Numbered from the stretch's first letter, positions 8,909 to 18,951 are shown. The stretch is 64,000 nucleotides of DNA from Lactiplantibacillus songbeiensis (GCF_005405125.1 NZ_BJDL01000007.1:62001-126000); one strand, 5' to 3'. Program-made: numbers and translations. Notes: generated by a model from the sequence alone, not told the origin.

Positions 8909-10764
8909 TATACAGTTGGGGTTAAATTTTTCTGTTGGACATATTCGGCTAATTCAATCACGGTTTTGAAGCGATTGAATGGGGTGACAAGATGGACACC
9001 GTTAAAGTACTCGCAAATGCCATCAATCAATTCTTTGGCAATTTGGATTCCTACGGCGCGTTCATTACCATCCTGTTCAGCTTGCGCCATCCGGTCTAAA
9101 ACGGCTTCTGGCAACCGAATGCCATGGACTTCATGATGTAGGAATTCAGCGTTACGCCGAGAAACGAGGGGCATCACGCCAATGAAGACCGGCACCTGTA
9201 AGTCGCTAGCTTTGAGTGCCTCCGCGAGCGCTACCACATTTTGAATGTCGAAGACTGGTTGTGTAATTAGGTAGTCACAGCCGTAACTGAGCTTGCGAGC
9301 GATTGATTTGGTCGAAACCGTTGTCCGGTAAGCATTCGGATTAAAGGCCGCGGCGACCCGAAAGTCAGTGGCTTGTTTTAATGATTTTCCAGTGGGACCG
9401 ATGCCACTGTTGAATTGTTTGATTAACTTAATCAGTTCCACTGAGCGCACATCCCCTACGGAAGTTGCGCCAGGAAAGTCACCGAGCTTAGCCGGATCAC
9501 CGGTGACGGCCAGAATATCTTCAATGCCGAGACTGTGTAAGCCCATGATTTCGGATTGTAGGCCAATCAGGTTGTGGTCACGGGTGGTCAGATGCACGAT
9601 CGGCGTAATTCCGTAAGTGAGCTTTAGTTGGGCGGCAATCGTTGTGTTAGCGATGCGGACACTGGCTAGCGAGTTATCGGACAGCGTAATCCCATCGACG
9701 CCGGCTGCTTTTAAACGTTGGGCGCCTTTGAAAAATTTTTGCGTTTCAAAGTCTTTCGGCGGATCTAATTCGACTAACGCCGTTTTTTGGGTGGCCACTT
9801 TTTGCAAGAAAAGGTGTTGGCCTAACGTTGGCGTTAAAGTTGGTGTCTGCCGGGGCTGGGGTTGCACGGTATGCGCTACCAGTGTTCGACTGGTTAGCCC
9901 GCGCACCAGGGCGGCCGTATGCAACGGGGTCGTCCCACAACACCCGCCGATAATATTAAGGCCTAGTTGCCGAAAGCGTTCCGCGTAATCTTGAAAATAA
10001 CTCGGATCGCCATCATAGACGACCCGACCGTCGCTATCAGTTCCTGGCAAGCCAGAGTTCGGATAGACGGCTAAGTTAACGTTAGCTGGAATTGCTAAGT
10101 GTTCAAAGGATTGAGCTAGATAATACGGGCCTAAGCGGCAGTTGGCGCCGATCACATCCGCGCCTGCTGCGGCTAACTGAATAATGGCATCGGCGAAGGT
10201 CGTCCCATCACGCAAGACACCGGGGGCTAACATCGAGACATTCGTGATGACGGGCAACTGGGTGTGCGCTTTAACGATTTTTAGAGCGGCTAATAATTCA
10301 GGTAACTCATAGTAAGTTTCCAACAGAATCCCGTCTAATTGAGTCGTAGCGAGCAGGGCGGTTAATTGTTCGGTCAGACTTGCTTCAATCTCAGTAGATG
10401 TTGCTTGTTGCACACTTTGTTCAGTATCACCGGCGAGCCCACCAATCGTTCCCAGTAAATAAACCGGGTGATCTGCCGTTTGTCGTGCTTTAACGGCCAA
10501 GTCGACCGCCGCTTGGTTAATCGCCGTGACTTGATCTTGTAAGTCGTAGCGGGCGAGCTTTAACCGATTGGCGGCGTAAGTATTGGTCTGAATAAGATCA
10601 GCACCGGCACTAATGTAAGCCTGATGGACCCGTTGGATTGTATCCGGATGGGTTAAGTTGAGTGCTTCAAACGCCGAGGCAATTCCATAATTACCATAAA
10701 GTAAGGTGCCCATTGCACCATCGGCGACTAAGACGCGCCGTTGTAAGGCTTGACGTAAATCCAT
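8908..10764 (-). CDS. Bifunctional homocysteine S-methyltransferase / 5,10-methylenetetrahydrofolate reductase
   Basis: 618 residues from ATG 10764, eight bases after AAGGAGG; the TTG at 10770 is too close to the RBS. Residues 1 to about 295 are a homocysteine S-methyltransferase domain, with zinc ligands in GANCRLGP and GGCCGTTP. Residues about 315-610 are a methylenetetrahydrofolate reductase domain (VELDPPKDF start, TRDHN, LAVTGDP). The layout is that of YitJ-type fusions. By family, the reductase half makes 5-methyl-THF and the transferase half can methylate homocysteine. It lies 13 bases below metE and would supply the methyl donor used by MetE, so both probably answer to the upstream Met T-box. 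Cytoplasmic. Confidence 0.93.
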   Translation of the reverse strand: MDLRQALQRRVLVADGAMGTLLYGNYGIASAFEALNLTHPDTIQRVHQAYISAGADLIQTNTYAANRLKLARYDLQDQVTAINQAAVDLAVKARQTADHPVYLLGTIGGLAGDTEQSVQQATSTEIEASLTEQLTALLATTQLDGILLETYYELPELLAALKIVKAHTQLPVITNVSMLAPGVLRDGTTFADAIIQLAAAGADVIGANCRLGPYYLAQSFEHLAIPANVNLAVYPNSGLPGTDSDGRVVYDGDPSYFQDYAERFRQLGLNIIGGCCGTTPLHTAALVRGLTSRTLVAHTVQPQPRQTPTLTPTLGQHLFLQKVATQKTALVELDPPKDFETQKFFKGAQRLKAAGVDGITLSDNSLASVRIANTTIAAQLKLTYGITPIVHLTTRDHNLIGLQSEIMGLHSLGIEDILAVTGDPAKLGDFPGATSVGDVRSVELIKLIKQFNSGIGPTGKSLKQATDFRVAAAFNPNAYRTTVSTKSIARKLSYGCDYLITQPVFDIQNVVALAEALKASDLQVPVFIGVMPLVSRRNAEFLHHEVHGIRLPEAVLDRMAQAEQDGNERAVGIQIAKELIDGICEYFNGVHLVTPFNRFKTVIELAEYVQQKNLTPTV

Positions 10765-10777
10765 TGGCAAGACCTCC

Positions 10778-13084
10778 TTACTTAGTTGGATCGCTTAATT
10801 GGGCCTGGATTGCATCACGAGCAGCCACCATGTTTGTCAAGGCCGCAATGGTTTCTGGCTTTTGCCGGGTCTTTAAGCCACAGTCCGGATTAATCCAGAA
10901 TTGGTGGACGTCAATTGCCCGTAAAGCCCGTTGAATATTAGTCTTGATCTCGTCAACACTGGGGACCCGGGGACTATGGATGTCGTAAACGCCAAGGCCG
11001 ATTTCTTGGTCATAACCCGTTGTTTCAAAGGCGTTAATAATGTCGCCATGGCTGCGAGAGGTCTCAATTGAAATCACGTCGGCATCTAAAGCTTTGATGG
11101 TATCGATAATATCAGCAAAGTTTGAGTAGCACATATGGGTATGAATTTGCGTGTCATTGGCTACCCCAGTGGTCGTGATCTTAAAGGAATAGACGGCTTC
11201 ATCGAGATAAGCTTGCCAATGTCGTTGTTTCAAGGGAAGGCCTTCACGTAAAGCGGGTTCATCGACTTGGATGATTTTAATGCCTGCTTTTTCTAAATTT
11301 TGGACTTCTTGACGTAAGGCGAGGGCAATCTGATTTTGAACTTGTGCAGTCGGAATATCGTCACGAACAAAACTCCAGTTGATAATCGTCAGTGGCGCTG
11401 TTAACATCCCTTTGACGGGCTTGTTAGTCAGACTTTGCGCATAAACGGAGGCGGCCACGGTAATCGGTTGTGTATAAGCGACATCGCCGAAAATCACGGG
11501 TGGTCGTACGCCTCGTGAGCCATAGGATTGGACCCAACCATTTTGCGTGGCGTAAAAACCAGTTAACTTTTGACCGAAATATTCAACCATGTCCGTGCGT
11601 TCGAATTCACCATGAACTAAGACATCTAAGCCAATTTCGTTTTGGATGTCGATCCAGCGCTTGGTTTCGGCTTTTAAGAAATCCTGATAGTCGGTATCAG
11701 ATAAATCACCATGACGCCAAGCGGCTCGTTTGGCCCGGACGGTGTGGCTTTGTGGAAAGCTACCAATCGTGGTCGTAGGTAATAAAGGTAAGTGTAGGCG
11801 GTCATGCTGTAATTTGATCCGAGTCGCGAATGGCGCTTGGCGTTCAAAGACCTGATCAGCTAAGTGGGCTTCGGCTTGCCGGACGGTTGGATTATTCCGA
11901 TGGCTCGAGGCGTTTAAGGCGGCCAGATTAGCTTGATTTTTATCGAATTCAGCCTGAACGGCCGCCACGCCTTGATTAGCGGCTGTAGTTAAGGTGGCTA
12001 ATTCTTGTAACTTTTGATCAGCAAAGGCGAGTCCACCTAATAAAATAGGATCAGCTTGCGGTTCATTTTTGGTGGTGATTGGGACATGTAATAGCGAGTT
12101 AGCCGGTTGTAACCATAATTGGTCAGCCGTGACGATGGTGCGTAATTGCTGAATTAAAGTGAATTTGTCAGTTAAATCACTGGCCCAGACATTGTGACCG
12201 TCAATGATACCGGCCGCTAGGATCTTATCAGCGGGGAAGCCAGTCGTTTGAAGATGAGCTAAGTTTTCACCATGGTCATGGACCAAGTCTAACCCGATTG
12301 CTTGCACGGGTAGTTGAATCACTTGGTCATATAAGTCCAAGCTGTCGAAGTAAGTTTGCAGTTCAATATTCAAGGTTGGCACTGCTGCATGTAGGTACGT
12401 TAGCGCTTGGCGATAGGAATCGATCTCAGCGGGGTCAGTGGTTTTGACCAGCGTAGGTTCGTCTAGTTGTACCCATTTAACGCCAGCCGCTGCTAGTTCG
12501 GTGAAGACTTGTTGGTAGAGTGGCAGCAATTGCGGTAAGAGTTCGGCGACCGCTGCCGCATCTAAATAGTGGCCGTGGCGCTTACCGAGTTTTAAGAAAG
12601 AAACGGGACCTAAAATGACCGGCTTGCCATCGATACCGAGTTCTTGTTTGGCCTCTTGGTAATAGCGTAGCCAGCGGTTATCGAGTAAGTGGAAGTGGAC
12701 ATCATCGAATTCAGGCACGATGTAGTGATAGTTGATGTTGAACCATTTGGTCATTTCAGCGGCGATTGCTTGGTCAGTTCCCCGAGCAATGGCATAGTAG
12801 TCGTCTAAGTCTAACGGCTGATCAAATTCGCCAAAACGCGATGGAATAGCGCCAAATGCTGCCAAAGTATCTAAGACATGGTCATAATCAGAATTATCAG
12901 CGACGGGAATTAAGTCGAGGCCTAATGCTTGCTGCTTCTTTAAGTTCGCTAACCGTAATTGTTTAGCTGCGGCATGAAAGTCAGTTGCACTGAGCTGGTG
13001 GCGCCAGTAATGTTCCAATAAATGTTTCCATTCGCGATGTTCACCTAAACGGGGATATCCTAAATTACTACTGATAATTGTCAT
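10778..13084 (-). CDS. metE: Cobalamin-independent methionine synthase
   Basis: 768 residues from ATG 13084, eight bases after GAGGAG; the GTG at 13093 abuts the RBS. It catalyses methyl transfer from 5-methyltetrahydropteroyl-polyglutamate to homocysteine. The N-terminal domain begins with the family signature [14 protein letters not shown]. The C-terminal catalytic half has TTTIGSFPQ, and the zinc site in HTHMC (about 648-652) and NPDCGLKTR (Cys about 735). Length is normal. First gene of the methionine unit, under a T-box on the same strand, followed closely by the methyltransferase/MTHFR fusion. Confidence 0.97.
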   Translation of the reverse strand: MTIISSNLGYPRLGEHREWKHLLEHYWRHQLSATDFHAAAKQLRLANLKKQQALGLDLIPVADNSDYDHVLDTLAAFGAIPSRFGEFDQPLDLDDYYAIARGTDQAIAAEMTKWFNINYHYIVPEFDDVHFHLLDNRWLRYYQEAKQELGIDGKPVILGPVSFLKLGKRHGHYLDAAAVAELLPQLLPLYQQVFTELAAAGVKWVQLDEPTLVKTTDPAEIDSYRQALTYLHAAVPTLNIELQTYFDSLDLYDQVIQLPVQAIGLDLVHDHGENLAHLQTTGFPADKILAAGIIDGHNVWASDLTDKFTLIQQLRTIVTADQLWLQPANSLLHVPITTKNEPQADPILLGGLAFADQKLQELATLTTAANQGVAAVQAEFDKNQANLAALNASSHRNNPTVRQAEAHLADQVFERQAPFATRIKLQHDRLHLPLLPTTTIGSFPQSHTVRAKRAAWRHGDLSDTDYQDFLKAETKRWIDIQNEIGLDVLVHGEFERTDMVEYFGQKLTGFYATQNGWVQSYGSRGVRPPVIFGDVAYTQPITVAASVYAQSLTNKPVKGMLTAPLTIINWSFVRDDIPTAQVQNQIALALRQEVQNLEKAGIKIIQVDEPALREGLPLKQRHWQAYLDEAVYSFKITTTGVANDTQIHTHMCYSNFADIIDTIKALDADVISIETSRSHGDIINAFETTGYDQEIGLGVYDIHSPRVPSVDEIKTNIQRALRAIDVHQFWINPDCGLKTRQKPETIAALTNMVAARDAIQAQLSDPTK

Positions 13085-13114
13085 CTTAACCACTCCTCAA
13101 TTGTTTTTACTGAA

Positions 13115-13392
13115 ACAAAAAACGGCAACCTCAATCCTAGTAAAAGGACGAAGTTGCCGTTCGCGGTACCACCTTAATTTACCAATACCTCGCGATATTG
13201 ATCTTAACCCGTACATGTCATACGGTAGCTGGGTAACAGGAGCTGACTGTCATCACCTGGCAAAAGCTCAGTGGTGCCGTTTAGAGGCCATTTTCGGTTG
13301 CCGTGCGCTGGTCTGGTTTTCATTGTTCCAGACTCACTGAACAGGAGCTAACAACTTACTTTCCTCATCGAGACGTTTTCGTTTTTGTGAAT
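13115..13392 (-). promoter_or_regulatory. T-box riboswitch of metE (probable methionine specificity)
   Basis: The minus strand carries the T-box core AAGGTGGTACCGCG (13165-13178), an upstream stem I region with the GAGGAAAGTAAG motif, and a terminator formed by AACGGCAAC (13153-13161) and GTTGCCGTT (13121-13129) followed by T6. Uncharged tRNA is expected to pair with the core and prevent termination. Several AUG triplets could be the specifier, including one in GTGATGACAG (13251-13253); I could not fold stem I well enough to decide. The metE context makes tRNA-Met the expected ligand. Confidence 0.9.
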
Positions 13393-13398
13393 GTTTAA

Positions 13399-13427
13399 AA
13401 AGTACCACCACAAAATGATAAAGTCAA
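13399..13427 (-). promoter_or_regulatory. Promoter of the metE T-box transcript
   Basis: TTGACT (-35, 13422-13427) and TACTTT (-10, 13399-13404) are 17 bases apart, just upstream of the T-box leader. Confidence 0.6.
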
Positions 13428-13484
13428 AGATTATTTTAATGCAAATGCCACTTTTGTTATAAAATATTAATTTATTAATAAACA

Positions 13485-13519
13485 AAAAAGCAAGTCAACG
13501 TGGTGGTTGACCTGCTTTT
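13485..13519 (-). terminator. Terminator of the amidase gene
   Basis: On the minus strand AAAAGCAGGTCAAC pairs with GTTGACTTGCTTTT around a six-base loop and ends in T6, just after the stop of the gene at 13525. Confidence 0.85.
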
Positions 13520-13524
13520 GGGGG

Positions 13525-14853
13525 TTATTGTAAAGCTGATTGATAAACCCAATAAGTTTTATTATTATCCTTAATGCGATACCAAACGGTTGTCTTGCCA
13601 GCTTGGACTTTCACCGCTTTAGCATTAACGGTCACATTTTGACCAGCTAAGTCAGTGACGGAGCCGGTATTTTTTGACAAATAACTAGAGCTTAAGACGT
13701 GGTTACGTAATGGCGCTTTACTCGTTGATTTGACCGTGTTGGTTTGGTCTAAATCAGTCGTATAGCTGACCTTAGCGAATTGCAACGCTTTGCTGTAAAC
13801 CCAGTAACGTTTGGCACTCTTAGATTTGCTGTAGCGAATCCGATACCAAGTGCTACCAGACTTTTTGACGCCACGATTATCTAGGTAAACTTTACGGCCA
13901 ACGTAAGATCCGTAATTCCAACCGAGATTTTTCGCCGTATATTGACTGCCCTTAACATGATTGTAAGCCCGGTATTTCCGATATGTGCTACTTAACGTGG
14001 CCCAGTCATTACCGTTACCACCATGATAGGTCACGGCTGGTTTAACCGTCGTGGTCGCGGTTGAAGAATCTGTATCTGGTGTTGTCGTTGCTGCTGAACT
14101 ACTACTGCTGACAACACTGCTAGAACTGCTGCTACTGCTATCAACGGCTGGTGTTTCGGTACTTGGCATGAGTTCGTTATAACGTTGCTTGACAAGTTGA
14201 TAGAACATCGCAAATGTATAAGCTTGACCGAAGTAAGTTCGTCCGGCACTAGCATAATAAGCTTTGGGATCAGCATGATCTGTCCCGCCAAGATATTTCG
14301 AGACGGCCTCATGTGACCAGACCGTTCCTTTACCATCATAAGCGGCATCGTTGGGTTTCAAATTGTATTGCTTCAAAATCGCTGCTGTATAGTAGGCGGC
14401 ATTATTGATCTCGCTAGCGAAGGCCGCTTTCGAGTGAACTTCCACTTGTTCAAATTGAACAAAGCGTTGATTGCCGTAATAACCAGACCCCCAAGCTAGA
14501 TAGTTGGTATTGGCAATATTAATGATCTTGCTGGCATCCACGAAAGAATGAACGAACGCATTTTGATAGTTGTTCTTCATATAAGCAATTTCGTTATAGA
14601 TGGTGGAATTCGGGTTAGCCGTTTCATGAACGACCACGCCCTCTGGTTTGCCGACCCCGTTACGGTAAGCGTTCTTCGGGAATCCGTTCCAGATACTGCT
14701 AGTAATTAGTGCATGTTGCAAGTTACTGCTGTTAATGTAATTGTTCACGACGGAATCCGCAGCTTGTGCGCTACTTCCATTGGTATTAAAGGCAACCAAT
14801 CCCATGGTGGTTGCCGCCATCCCCAAAAACAAGGTGGCTTTCCAAGTCTTCAT
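13525..14853 (-). CDS. Secreted N-acetylmuramoyl-L-alanine amidase with SH3-like repeats
   Basis: 442 residues from ATG 14853, after GGAGA; upstream in-frame codons have no RBS. Signal peptide to about residue 32 (SSAQA-AD). Residues about 60-220 form an Amidase_2/PGRP domain, with putative zinc ligands in VVHETAN, WSHEAVSKYLGG and DHADPK. A long Ser run (about 240-270) links to a C-terminal half with two SH3_8/GW-like wall-binding units, each containing a W(Y/V)YxIRxxxSK-like or WYRIKDNNKTYWVY segment. By family it cleaves the amide bond between muramic acid and L-alanine in peptidoglycan; role in cell separation or autolysis is inferred. Monocistronic with its own terminator. Confidence 0.9.
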   Translation of the reverse strand: MKTWKATLFLGMAATTMGLVAFNTNGSSAQAADSVVNNYINSSNLQHALITSSIWNGFPKNAYRNGVGKPEGVVVHETANPNSTIYNEIAYMKNNYQNAFVHSFVDASKIINIANTNYLAWGSGYYGNQRFVQFEQVEVHSKAAFASEINNAAYYTAAILKQYNLKPNDAAYDGKGTVWSHEAVSKYLGGTDHADPKAYYASAGRTYFGQAYTFAMFYQLVKQRYNELMPSTETPAVDSSSSSSSSVVSSSSSAATTTPDTDSSTATTTVKPAVTYHGGNGNDWATLSSTYRKYRAYNHVKGSQYTAKNLGWNYGSYVGRKVYLDNRGVKKSGSTWYRIRYSKSKSAKRYWVYSKALQFAKVSYTTDLDQTNTVKSTSKAPLRNHVLSSSYLSKNTGSVTDLAGQNVTVNAKAVKVQAGKTTVWYRIKDNNKTYWVYQSALQ

Positions 14854-15147
14854 AATATAAATGTCTCCTTTTTTGTCGACCCACGCCATACTATTCCTAT
14901 TGATTATAACGAGTTTTTCTGCAAAAAGGTACCACCTGGTGCCAGGTTTATCTGGCATTGTTTTCGGAGTTGCGGATAAATATCAGGTCAAACTTAATAA
15001 TTGTTCGAAATCCGGCTTTAAATATTCAGTTTTGTCGGAAATAGTTGGTTAAAACCGAACTTTTGGCGTTATATTTCAAACACTTAACAATTTCATGACA
15101 GTAGGGTTCGACGAATTGAACAATCTAACTGTTGGCCTGGACCGAGG

Positions 15148-15215
15148 TTGCCACTCTGGTTGGACTAGAATCGGCCACCACGTTCCAGCCAATACGGACC
15201 CAATCAGAGTGGCAA
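15148..15215. repeat. R1: short palindromic derivative of the structured repeat family
   Basis: TTGCCACTCTGGTTGG (15148-15163) and CCAATCAGAGTGGCAA (15200-15215) form an almost perfect inverted repeat. The interior holds GGCCACCACGTTCCAGCC, identical to the end of module B of the full elements. It is thus an inverted duplication of one element end, without the hairpin modules. It lies in the 532-base gap between the amidase and MATE genes; the rest of that gap holds no gene. Confidence 0.8.
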
Positions 15216-15385
15216 TTTAATACAAACTGGGCTAAACCACTGTAACAATAATTTAATTTATAATTGCGGATTAATAACTAGTATTAACGAACTAAAGCTG
15301 GTATACTACCAAAGTTTGCTTGAGGTACGGTCCCCAAATCCGCATGATAACAGGGACTAAGTCATTTAACGAAAGGAGTGCGAAA

Positions 15386-16774
15386 ATGAACGATTTAACA
15401 AAAGGAAACCCGTTAAAGCTGATTTTTTGGTTTACGATTCCATTATTGATCGGTAATATTTTTCAGCAGTTTTACAGTTTATCGGATACGTTGATTGTCG
15501 GCCAAACGTTAGGGGTTAAAGCTTTGGCTGCCGTCGGATCAACTGGGAGTGTCCAGTTTCTAATTATTGGGTTTGCCCAAGGATTGACCGCCGGCTTAGC
15601 CATTTTGACGGCGCAACATTACGGTGCCAAGGATTTCAAGGCTGTTCGCCGTAGTTTTGCGATTAGTATCGCCGTCAGTTTGGTTGTTGGCATTATATTG
15701 ACGATTTTGTCATTAATCTTTGTAGATCATATTTTAGTGTTAATGCAAACGCCAAGTGACATTATTGACGATGCCCGCACGTTCTTGCAAATTATGCTGG
15801 GCGGGATGTTAGCGCCGATCGCTTTTAACTTGTTATCGAACATTATTCGCGCGCTGGGCGATAGTCGGACACCGTTATGGTTTTTGATTATCAGTTCGTT
15901 AATTAACATTGGTTTGGAACTGCTCTTTATCCTTGGGTTTCATTGGGGGATCGCGGGCGCTGGCTGGGCGACCATTTTAGCGCAGTTGATCGCCTCATTG
16001 ATGTGTGTCATTTATATTGTGGTTAAAGTTCCCGTGCTGCATATTGGTCGGCGTCACTTTAGATTCCGGCGGCCAGAAGTTACCGGTCATTTGCGGGTCG
16101 GCTTACCGATGGCCTTTCAAATGTCGATCATTGCGATTGGGACGATTGTGCTACAGTCAGCGTTGAATAGCCTCGGAACCGATTCAGTGGCCGCGACCAC
16201 GGCGGCGCAAAAGATTGACCAATTGGCTACTCAACCGTTAATGTCTTTTGGAGTAACGATGGCAACTTTTGCCGCCCAAAACTTTGGTGCGCATCAGTAT
16301 GATCGGATTATCAAAGGGGTCAAACAAACGATGTGGTTGTCTGGCGGCTTTAGTGTCGCTGCGGGCTTAATCGAAATTATTTGGGGTAAACAATTAGTTG
16401 GTTTATTTGTTGGTCATCAAGATATGGCCGTTTTAAACTTGTCACAAACGTACTTTAATGTGATTGGGAGCACGTATCTCTTATTGTCGATGCTGTTCAT
16501 TATGCGTAATACGTTGCAAGGCTTAGGCCGGAGTGCGATTCCAACATTAGCAGGGGCTGCGGAACTATTCATGCGGGTCTTTGCCGCGTTGATCATGGTG
16601 CGCTTATTAGGTTATCCAGGTGCTTGCTCATCAGAACCCCTAGCTTGGCTGGGATCCGTCGCCGTGTTATTGCCGGCCTATATCCGGGCTGTTCGCGAAT
16701 TACGGCAACGAGCGCAAGCCGAAATCGCGACCACTGAAAAAAGTCCTAATCCAATGATTAAAAATGAAATTTAA
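15386..16774 (+). CDS. MATE family efflux transporter
   Basis: 462 residues from ATG 15386, after GGAG; the upstream 22 codons lack an RBS. Twelve transmembrane helices in two MatE halves. The N-terminal half has LTKGNPLKLIFWFTIPLLIGNIFQQFY and the inner helix pattern VGxTLGVKALAAVGSTG. MATE proteins expel cationic drugs or metabolites using a Na+ or H+ gradient; the substrate is unknown. TATACT at 15302-15307 could be the -10 box, with no clear -35. It is followed by an independent promoter for the DUF2187 gene. Confidence 0.92.
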   Translation: MNDLTKGNPLKLIFWFTIPLLIGNIFQQFYSLSDTLIVGQTLGVKALAAVGSTGSVQFLIIGFAQGLTAGLAILTAQHYGAKDFKAVRRSFAISIAVSLVVGIILTILSLIFVDHILVLMQTPSDIIDDARTFLQIMLGGMLAPIAFNLLSNIIRALGDSRTPLWFLIISSLINIGLELLFILGFHWGIAGAGWATILAQLIASLMCVIYIVVKVPVLHIGRRHFRFRRPEVTGHLRVGLPMAFQMSIIAIGTIVLQSALNSLGTDSVAATTAAQKIDQLATQPLMSFGVTMATFAAQNFGAHQYDRIIKGVKQTMWLSGGFSVAAGLIEIIWGKQLVGLFVGHQDMAVLNLSQTYFNVIGSTYLLLSMLFIMRNTLQGLGRSAIPTLAGAAELFMRVFAALIMVRLLGYPGACSSEPLAWLGSVAVLLPAYIRAVRELRQRAQAEIATTEKSPNPMIKNEI

Positions 16775-16777
16775 GAC

Positions 16778-16806
16778 TTGCAAGTCTGACTAGGATTTGA
16801 TAATAT
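16778..16806 (+). promoter_or_regulatory. Probable promoter of the DUF2187 gene with palindromes
   Basis: TTGCAA (16778-16783) and TAATAT (16801-16806) are 17 bases apart. TTGCAA lies within a 14-base palindrome AGACTTGCAAGTCT, and the -10 overlaps a hairpin TTGATAA-TATTTG-TTATCAA, which could be an operator. Confidence 0.45.
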
Positions 16807-16838
16807 TTGTTATCAATTTGAATGAAGGAGTTTTCTAA

Positions 16839-17084
16839 ATGGCGGTAGAATTAAAAATTGGCGATTACGTCCAAGGTAAAAAGTTTGCTTCACTTGAACA
16901 TGATTTTAAGGGTGAAATTGAAAAGGTTTATGAAAATTCGGTTTTAATCTTAATTAAGGAATTTACAAAATCCGATAAACCAGTTGTTGATGAATATAAC
17001 CATCGTGCCGTTGTTCGCAAAGGGGATGCCAAGTTAATCAAGGCAGGTCCTAAAGTTGCAACAACGCCAGAACCTGAAGCTTAA
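16839..17084 (+). CDS. DUF2187 family small protein
   Basis: 81 residues. RBS AAGGAG lies well placed before ATG 16839. KIGDYVQGKKF and the following strands match the small DUF2187 beta-barrel (KOW/SH3-like), ending in a flexible Lys/Pro tail. The family is of unknown role; a nucleic-acid-binding function is only a guess from the fold. Single-gene unit, followed by the tRNA-Gly promoter. Confidence 0.8.
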   Translation: MAVELKIGDYVQGKKFASLEHDFKGEIEKVYENSVLILIKEFTKSDKPVVDEYNHRAVVRKGDAKLIKAGPKVATTPEPEA

Positions 17085-17115
17085 GGCTGACTGACAAAAA
17101 AATTAAAAATTTTAT

Positions 17116-17144
17116 ATGACAACATCGAAAATATATGCTATACT
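17116..17144 (+). promoter_or_regulatory. Promoter of tRNA-Gly
   Basis: ATGACA (17116-17121) and TATACT (17139-17144) are spaced by 17 bases, with TG before the -10 region. The tRNA starts 18 bases after the -10. Confidence 0.65.
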
Positions 17145-17161
17145 ATTTTCTGTTGTCAATT

Positions 17162-17232
17162 GCGGGTGTAGTTTAGTGGTAAAATACAAGCTTCCCAAGC
17201 TTGAGTCGCGAGTCCGATTCTCGTCACCCGCT
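17162..17232 (+). tRNA. tRNA-Gly (anticodon CCC)
   Basis: Acceptor arms GCGGGTG (17162-17168) and CACCCGC (17225-17231) pair fully, discriminator T17232. The anticodon stem CAAGC/GCTTG encloses TTCCCAA, anticodon CCC. It has its own promoter and terminator. CCA is not encoded. Confidence 0.95.
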
Positions 17233-17249
17233 TAACTTACAAATCGGCG

Positions 17250-17285
17250 AACTAGTAATCTGAATCTTAGGTTGCTAGTTTTTTT
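17250..17285 (+). terminator. Terminator of tRNA-Gly
   Basis: AACTAGTAATCT (17250-17261) pairs with AGGTTGCTAGTT (17269-17280), with G-U pairs, followed by T5 or more. Confidence 0.8.
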
Positions 17286-17336
17286 ATGTTGTTTTTTAAG
17301 AGCCATGCTGATGATTTAAAGAAATGAGGCTAAGAA

Positions 17337-17780
17337 ATGAATTATGACGTGCGTGCTTTTGATGAGTTAACACCACGGCAACTCTATGCGATATACCACT
17401 TGCGGGTGGCAATCTTTGTGGTGGAACAAGCTTGTGCTTACCAAGAAGTTGATGCTACTGACTTAACCGCACAACATTTATTGGGAACCGATGCGGGCGG
17501 TCAGCTAATGGCATATGCGCGGTTGATTCCAGAAACGGTGCAGACGGCCCGAATTGGTCGCGTGATTGTAAATCCGGCGATGCGTGGCCAAGGTGCCGGT
17601 CGTGAACTGGTTCAAACTGCGATTGCACGGATTCAAAAACTATGGCCAACTACTATGACGATAAATTTACAGGCACAGGTTTATTTAGATGCTTTTTATC
17701 GTTCATTTGGGTTTGTCGCCGTCTCACCAGCTTATCTAGAAGATGGCATTCCGCATCGCGATATGGTCTTAAAACTGTAA
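17337..17780 (+). CDS. GNAT family N-acetyltransferase, ElaA-like
   Basis: 147 residues; ATG 17337 after GAGG. The opening FDELTPRQLYAIYHLRVAIFVVEQ is characteristic of ElaA-type GNAT proteins, followed by the acetyl-CoA binding segment IGRVIVNPAMRGQGAGRELV (motif A, R-x-x-G-x-G). The C-terminus has AFYRSFGFVAVSPAYLEDGIPHRDM. The acceptor substrate of ElaA proteins is unknown. Cytoplasmic; probably a single gene or co-transcribed with the next gene 80 bases downstream. Confidence 0.88.
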   Translation: MNYDVRAFDELTPRQLYAIYHLRVAIFVVEQACAYQEVDATDLTAQHLLGTDAGGQLMAYARLIPETVQTARIGRVIVNPAMRGQGAGRELVQTAIARIQKLWPTTMTINLQAQVYLDAFYRSFGFVAVSPAYLEDGIPHRDMVLKL

Positions 17781-17859
17781 GCCTAATCAATTGAATCCCG
17801 GCTGGACTAAGCTACACTTAACTTAGTTGGCACTAACCAGGCATGGAGAAGAGGGTTCA

Positions 17860-18948
17860 ATGATGATAAACAAACGTGGATTGACGCAGCAGCAAGTGGC
17901 ACAACTAGCTGAGTCAGGGGTGAAAATTGCCTTAGACTTGGTCACGGGACTTAAGTTAACTTTTGCCAATGGTGATCAGTTAAGTATAGCGGGTCGTTCG
18001 GTGACTGGGTTGACCATTGTCCCGGCGATGAATGCAACTGATCAGTTAGCAATAGTTGGGTTTGACTTGCGGCTGAGGGCGACCGGTTTAAGTGCAAGCA
18101 CACAGCGACGCTTAATGGCGACTAACGATATCACTGGGTTAACGGTGGTCACAGTCCATCAAGTGACTCGGTGTCAAGTTTGGTGGTCACCGTTGACGAC
18201 TGATTTTCGAGCCAATGCTGATCAAGTGGTTGAACAGTCAGCTGATCAATTACGATTGGTTGCTCAATTGCCACGGCAATTTGATTGGTCTGACCTGTTA
18301 CCAGCGGCATTGCAAACACCACATTTAACAGTGATGGCGCGAGCACTTGCGGACGTGGCTGATGAGTCGTTGGATAATGTGGCGGCTTTGAGGCAGCAAT
18401 TGACGACGATGCAACAAATGCCAACCGGTGCACCGACAACATCCAGTTTGCGGGTAACTGCGCGACTAGTGGCTGGCCAAGTTGAGTGGGATCCAATTAT
18501 TTATAAACCTACTGGAGATGAGCACGTCTTTGGTGGGATTGAATATCTGTCCTATCCTGAGATCTTAGCGATGCCGGTCCAGATTGCGACTACGGGTGAC
18601 TTTTGGTCCGGCATGGCTGCTCTGTTATGGGAGATCTCTTTTTATGGCATTGATCCTGCTGATCGACAAGCTGGTCGTGATGAGTTAGATGCGGCCTTGG
18701 CGGAGTCGCGGGACTTCAAGGCAGATACGGCTAAGCTGACGCAATTTCTCGCGCAATTAAAGGCTGATCCGGTGACAATTGCCAAGTACCAGCCTTTAGT
18801 AACGGGGCAAGTAGTCGATGTGGACGATTGGTTGCCAGCCGGGACCACAGTTTTAGATCAGGACCCGGTGTTAATGGCGGCCTTTCAAGCGGAATTCGGG
18901 TCGCAATATGCGGCGTTTATCCCGAAAACTGACGCCCCATCCAGTTAG
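17860..18948 (+). CDS. Hypothetical protein (362 residues)
   Basis: Start set at ATG 17860, behind GGAGAAGAGGG; the upstream ORF extension MALTRHGEEGS reads across that RBS. The protein is soluble, without signal peptide or membrane helix. The first 150 residues are rich in beta strands (LTFANGDQLSIAGRSVTGLTIV); the middle is helical (ALADVADESLDNVAALRQQL); the C-terminal 150 residues contain GFWSGMAALLWEISFYGID-like hydrophobic patches and many acidic residues. I recognise no family. It precedes the argS leader and has no obvious terminator before the argS promoter. Confidence 0.7.
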   Translation: MMINKRGLTQQQVAQLAESGVKIALDLVTGLKLTFANGDQLSIAGRSVTGLTIVPAMNATDQLAIVGFDLRLRATGLSASTQRRLMATNDITGLTVVTVHQVTRCQVWWSPLTTDFRANADQVVEQSADQLRLVAQLPRQFDWSDLLPAALQTPHLTVMARALADVADESLDNVAALRQQLTTMQQMPTGAPTTSSLRVTARLVAGQVEWDPIIYKPTGDEHVFGGIEYLSYPEILAMPVQIATTGDFWSGMAALLWEISFYGIDPADRQAGRDELDAALAESRDFKADTAKLTQFLAQLKADPVTIAKYQPLVTGQVVDVDDWLPAGTTVLDQDPVLMAAFQAEFGSQYAAFIPKTDAPSS

Positions 18949-18951
18949 CGC

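Noticed and set aside
13101-13340. 79-aa plus-strand ORF
   Set aside because: It is antisense to the metE T-box leader.
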